In this document: positions 14,528 to 16,277 of the stretch, piece after piece
Position numbering within the stretch: the first letter of the stretch is position 1
How the letters are laid out: each line of letters begins with the position of its first letter
Assembly: GCA_937958345.1 (NCBI GenBank)
Contig: CALGNW010000324.1
Location: forward strand, 1 to 16,277
DNA length: 16,277 bases
Direction of reading: 5' to 3'
Source of the DNA: an uncultured Neomegalonema sp.
Lineage (GTDB): Bacteria; Pseudomonadota; Alphaproteobacteria; Rhodobacterales; Rhodobacteraceae
Translations under genes and position numbers: made by a program
Notes under the pieces: generated by a model
Database searches by the model: none
Told to the model about the DNA's origin: nothing
What the model saw: only the letters and a program-made list of their open reading frames with translations

Positions 14528-14548
14528 ATCGTCTAAGTACTTATCGTC
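14528..14548. promoter_or_regulatory. Palindrome TAAGTACTTA between ATCGTC direct repeats
   Basis: The perfect palindrome TAAGTACTTA (14534-14543) is flanked by ATCGTC at 14528-14533 and 14543-14548, about 40-60 bases before the start at 14588. The placement suits an operator for the metzincin-motif gene. No known regulator is recognised. Confidence 0.25.
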
Positions 14549-14587
14549 CTTTAGATAAAAACTCAGGGTTGATTGAAGAGAGTTGTT

Positions 14588-15295
14588 ATGCAGATTAATT
14601 CCACGTCGAGCCAAACGGCGGCTTCCTGTCCCTCGAATAGTGCCGATAAATTCGGGGCGGCGATGGATGCGGCGAATACAGGATCGCAATCCAGCTCTCA
14701 GGCGGCGACCGGGACGCAGGGGATGGAGCAGATCCTCAGCCAGATCAAAGATTTGATCCAGCAGCTTTCACAGATGATACAGGCGATGTCGCAATCGGAA
14801 TCGTCGCGCGGCGGGGCCGTTGCAACCGGCTCGGGCGAGGCATCAGGCGCCGTGCCGATCCGTTCCGTTGGCGGCTCCGGCGGTGCGCTTGGCGGCACGC
14901 AAGGGCCATCCGACAACATCCCCGACCCGACCGAAAATGTCCGCGAAATCCGTCTCGGCGGCAAGACAGTGACCATCGGCAGTGATGGTTCGGCGTCGGC
15001 GGCAGAGGTCGGTGCCGCGGGAGCCGAACTGCAGCGGATGTATGACACCAGCCCGACATTCCGGCGCACGATTGACAGTGCGGACGGCACTAACCTGACG
15101 GTTACGCTGGGTCGGCGCGGCGACAACACCAGTTGGGGCGGCGGTGCGCGGGTGTTCCTGAATCTGAACAATATCAATGCCGGAAATAATGATTCTTTCC
15201 AGATGATCGCAGGGCATGAATTTGCTCACGCGGCCGGTTTGCCCCACGGGGCCGAGCTTGAGGCAATCGAGGCTGCTGTGGGGGCCGAAGCCTGA
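14588..15295 (+). CDS. Putative zinc metalloprotease with C-terminal HExxHxxGxxH motif
   Basis: I do not recognise the family. The 235-residue protein starts MQINSTSSQTAASCP and has three visible parts. Residues 1-45 are Ser/Ala/Gln/Thr-rich. Residues 46-70 form a Gln-rich amphipathic helix (MEQILSQIKDLIQQL and on). Residues 75-115 are a Gly-rich linker, and about 116-235 form a compact domain. Near the end lies AGHEFAHAAGLPH, in which His210, Glu211, His214, Gly217 and His220 exactly match the metzincin zinc motif. Only 15 residues follow, so the Met-turn usual in metzincins is missing; a GAELEAIE Glu could be relevant instead, as in other HExxH clans. No Sec signal or lipobox is present, so it is cytoplasmic or leaves by a non-Sec route. 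ATG 14588 follows GAGAG by six bases; a TTG at 14573 is in frame but less likely. It is a single gene closed by a strong terminator. Confidence 0.65.
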   Translation: MQINSTSSQTAASCPSNSADKFGAAMDAANTGSQSSSQAATGTQGMEQILSQIKDLIQQLSQMIQAMSQSESSRGGAVATGSGEASGAVPIRSVGGSGGALGGTQGPSDNIPDPTENVREIRLGGKTVTIGSDGSASAAEVGAAGAELQRMYDTSPTFRRTIDSADGTNLTVTLGRRGDNTSWGGGARVFLNLNNINAGNNDSFQMIAGHEFAHAAGLPHGAELEAIEAAVGAEA

Positions 15296-15320
15296 CGGAG
15301 GAATATCAACCGGCCTCCGG

Positions 15321-15351
15321 AACGCCCCGAATACTTGTCGGGGCGTTTTTT
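15321..15351 (+). terminator. Rho-independent terminator of the metzincin-motif gene
   Basis: AACGCCCCGA (15321-15330) and TCGGGGCGTT (15338-15347) make a perfect 10-bp stem with a 7-base loop, ending in six T (15346-15351). It lies 26 bases past the stop at 15295. The opposite strand lacks an equal T run, so it mainly serves the plus-strand gene, though the convergent SOUL gene ends at 15368. Confidence 0.9.
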
Positions 15352-15367
15352 GTTTCGAGGTGATCGC

Positions 15368-16039
15368 TTACCGGATCGGAATAATTACCTCGTTGCGGCG
15401 AAGCGGACCAATGACCCAAGGGGCGTCATAAAAGGCGTATTCCGCGGGGCCGGAGGCAACGACGCCATTGCTGGCCATCCAGGCGCGCAGCTTGTCTTCG
15501 TTGTCTGCCAGCATCGTATCATTGGCCCGTCCTGAAAATTCGACCGCTGCGACTGTGCGCGGTGGCTCTTCATAGAGGCGGATATTCGGGTTTTGGGGCT
15601 TTGGCAGGGTCGCCATTGTCCATTTCGGCGGCATCGAGAAGGCCATTGTCCATTCGCCCGGCGACCCTTCGGCTTGAACAACCGGTGCGGTCATGGCGAT
15701 TTGCCCACGGGCGGGCTGTTGGATAACGGGTGATGTCATCGCAATTTTCTCGCGCGAGGGCTGTTGTACGACGGGCGCGGTCATCGCGATTCCGCCCTCG
15801 GGGCGCTCGTCGTCGAAGATATAGGCCGCGAGTTGGCGGAATGCTTTGCCCGACGCCTCTTCGCGTGTGCCGGTTGTTGTGACCTCGGCATAGAGAATCG
15901 GTCCGTACTCGCGGATTTCAAACGCGCCGGCGGCGCGCGTGACGTTATATTCGGGCACTTCCGACTCTCCGGATACGCTGGAACAGGAAAGCAAGCCGGC
16001 GCTGACGGCGCAGGCGAGGAACAGGGTACGCAGGGACAT
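15368..16039 (-). CDS. SOUL heme-binding family lipoprotein
   Basis: Protein of 223 residues of the SOUL/HBP family, whose members bind heme or tetrapyrroles. The N-terminus is a lipoprotein signal: MSLRTLF, hydrophobic core, then LLSC with the lipidated Cys19, so the mature protein should be membrane-anchored on the periplasmic side. The SOUL body follows from EVPEYNVTRAAGAFEIREYG (residues 27-46) through ASGKAFRQLAAYIF and ending FYDAPWVIGPLRRNEV. The I-A-M-T-A/S-P-V motif, normally single in this family, is present three times at residues 84-123 with a strict 15-residue period. ATG 16039 follows AAAGG by six bases; the frame is open to 16093 but the lipoprotein signal fixes the start. It is convergent with the metzincin-motif gene. 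Heme binding and role in stress or iron handling are inferred from the family; a conserved heme ligand cannot be assigned by eye. Confidence 0.88.
   Translation of the reverse strand: MSLRTLFLACAVSAGLLSCSSVSGESEVPEYNVTRAAGAFEIREYGPILYAEVTTTGTREEASGKAFRQLAAYIFDDERPEGGIAMTAPVVQQPSREKIAMTSPVIQQPARGQIAMTAPVVQAEGSPGEWTMAFSMPPKWTMATLPKPQNPNIRLYEEPPRTVAAVEFSGRANDTMLADNEDKLRAWMASNGVVASGPAEYAFYDAPWVIGPLRRNEVIIPIR
15671..15790 (-). repeat. Triplicated 45-base (15-codon) segment inside the SOUL gene
   Basis: Encodes IAMTAPVVQQPSREK, IAMTSPVIQQPARGQ and IAMTAPVVQ in tandem. The first two units are complete and in frame at 45-base spacing; the third merges into the normal SOUL sequence. DNA copies have diverged at many third positions, so this is not a very recent slippage event. 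Confidence 0.85.
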
Positions 16040-16098
16040 GGATAACCTTTCGATTGTTATTCTTATCAGGTAGGGCAAAATTCCGTGTGGCAAACCCC

Positions 16099-16127
16099 TT
16101 GCCCGCTGCGCCGAGCATCGCTATGAA
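16099..16127 (+). promoter_or_regulatory. Promoter of the tRNA-Gly gene
   Basis: TTGCCC (16099-16104) and TATGAA (16122-16127) are separated by exactly 17 bases, each matching four of six consensus positions. Transcription would start about 18 bases before the tRNA, giving a short 5' leader for RNase P. Confidence 0.6.
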
Positions 16128-16151
16128 ACCGCTCTACGCACTCTTCGGTGT

Positions 16152-16225
16152 GCGGGCGTTGTGTAATGGTAAGACCTCAGCCTTCCAAGCTGATGACGCG
16201 GGTTCGATTCCCGCCGCCCGCTCCA
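16152..16225 (+). tRNA. tRNA-Gly (anticodon TCC)
   Basis: A complete 74-base cloverleaf. Acceptor arms GCGGGCG (16152-16158) and CGCCCGC (16215-16221) pair fully, followed by discriminator T and encoded CCA. The anticodon stem TCAGC/GCTGA holds loop CTTCCAA with anticodon TCC at 16184-16186, reading GGA (and GGG by wobble). The T arm GCGGGTTCGATTCCCGC is intact. It is alone, with its own promoter. Confidence 0.97.
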
Positions 16226-16228
16226 AGA

Positions 16229-16253
16229 GCAAAAATTGCAAAGCAATTTTTGC
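16229..16253. terminator. Perfect 11-bp hairpin just after tRNA-Gly
   Basis: GCAAAAATTGC (16229-16239) and GCAATTTTTGC (16243-16253) pair perfectly around an AAA loop, starting four bases after the tRNA CCA. No T run follows the stem, but the 3' arm contains five T. It may act as a transcription end or processing structure. Confidence 0.5.
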
Positions 16254-16277
16254 GTGGTGAATCCCGGCAAAAGTCCA

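Larger units (their letters stand above)
14286..14587. other. AT-rich divergent intergenic region between metG and the metzincin-motif gene
   Basis: Holds the leaders of both flanking genes. Visible structure is a 28-base hairpin followed by T5 (14341-14373), a bulged inverted repeat TGCAT/ATGCA around 14391-14426, and a 10-base perfect palindrome flanked by direct repeats (14528-14548). I find no convincing -35/-10 pair at consensus spacing for the plus-strand gene. The only short frame, 21 codons from ATG 14395, has no ribosome site. Confidence 0.5.

Noticed and set aside
14723..14800. Assignment of the Gln-rich helix protein as a harpin
   Set aside because: Only composition and one helix are similar; the protein has a Cys and a C-terminal HExxH domain, and no secretion genes are in view.
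16152..16253. tRNA-Gly as an attachment site for an integrated element
   Set aside because: No integrase and no repeat of the tRNA 3' end is visible in the window; only 24 bases follow the hairpin.

Overview
The window looks like chromosome of an alphaproteobacterium of the order Rhodobacterales (Roseobacter/Rhodobacter-like). This rests on moderately high GC, on a sigma factor with an RpoH box of the RpoHII type, on a DUF2330 secreted protein next to an orphan RnfD-like membrane protein, and on general gene style. I recognise no insertion sequence, integrase, phage gene or CRISPR array. Placement is inference from protein style; no database search was possible.

Layout. (1) Positions 1-1295, minus: 5' part of an MsbA-type ABC exporter, cut by the window edge at the Q-loop. 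(2) 1498-2394, minus: a glutathione S-transferase with an added Cys-rich C-terminal module, divergent from (3) 2495-3214, plus: a CsgA-like short-chain dehydrogenase that appears to lack a usable Shine-Dalgarno spacing. (4) 3371-4270, plus: RpoHII-type heat-shock/oxidative-stress sigma factor behind a GGAAC-N16-CGTT promoter-like element. (5) 4389-6481, plus: a tight three-gene set made of a P-loop sulfotransferase-like protein, a TerB-like protein and a 3-hydroxyacyl dehydrogenase; the last two overlap by ATGA. (6) 6558-8165, plus: a 535-residue protein with eight copies of a D-x2-D-x3-W repeat and no recognised function, convergent with (7) 8172-9677, minus: a membrane-anchored FMN/[3Fe-4S] glutamate-synthase-like protein. 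(8) 9892-12100, plus: an orphan RnfD/NqrB-like integral membrane protein overlapping an exported DUF2330 protein. (9) 12101-12554: a poorly populated stretch holding a 39-codon, extremely acidic minus-strand reading frame (12293-12412). (10) 12555-14273, minus: methionyl-tRNA synthetase. (11) 14588-15295, plus: a protein with no Sec signal, a Gln-rich helix, a Gly-rich linker and an exact metzincin zinc motif HExxHxxGxxH at its C-terminus, closed by a strong terminator. (12) 15368-16039, minus: a SOUL-family lipoprotein with a triplicated 15-residue segment. (13) 16152-16225, plus: tRNA-Gly(TCC) with its own promoter and a downstream hairpin.

How the genes may work together. Most of the window is ordinary chromosome with short transcription units. 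Several products point to stress and redox handling (GST, RpoHII, TerB-like, SOUL lipoprotein, RnfD-like plus DUF2330), but no single pathway ties the whole window together. The most unusual items are the metzincin-motif protein, the D-x2-D-x3-W repeat protein and the small acidic reading frame.
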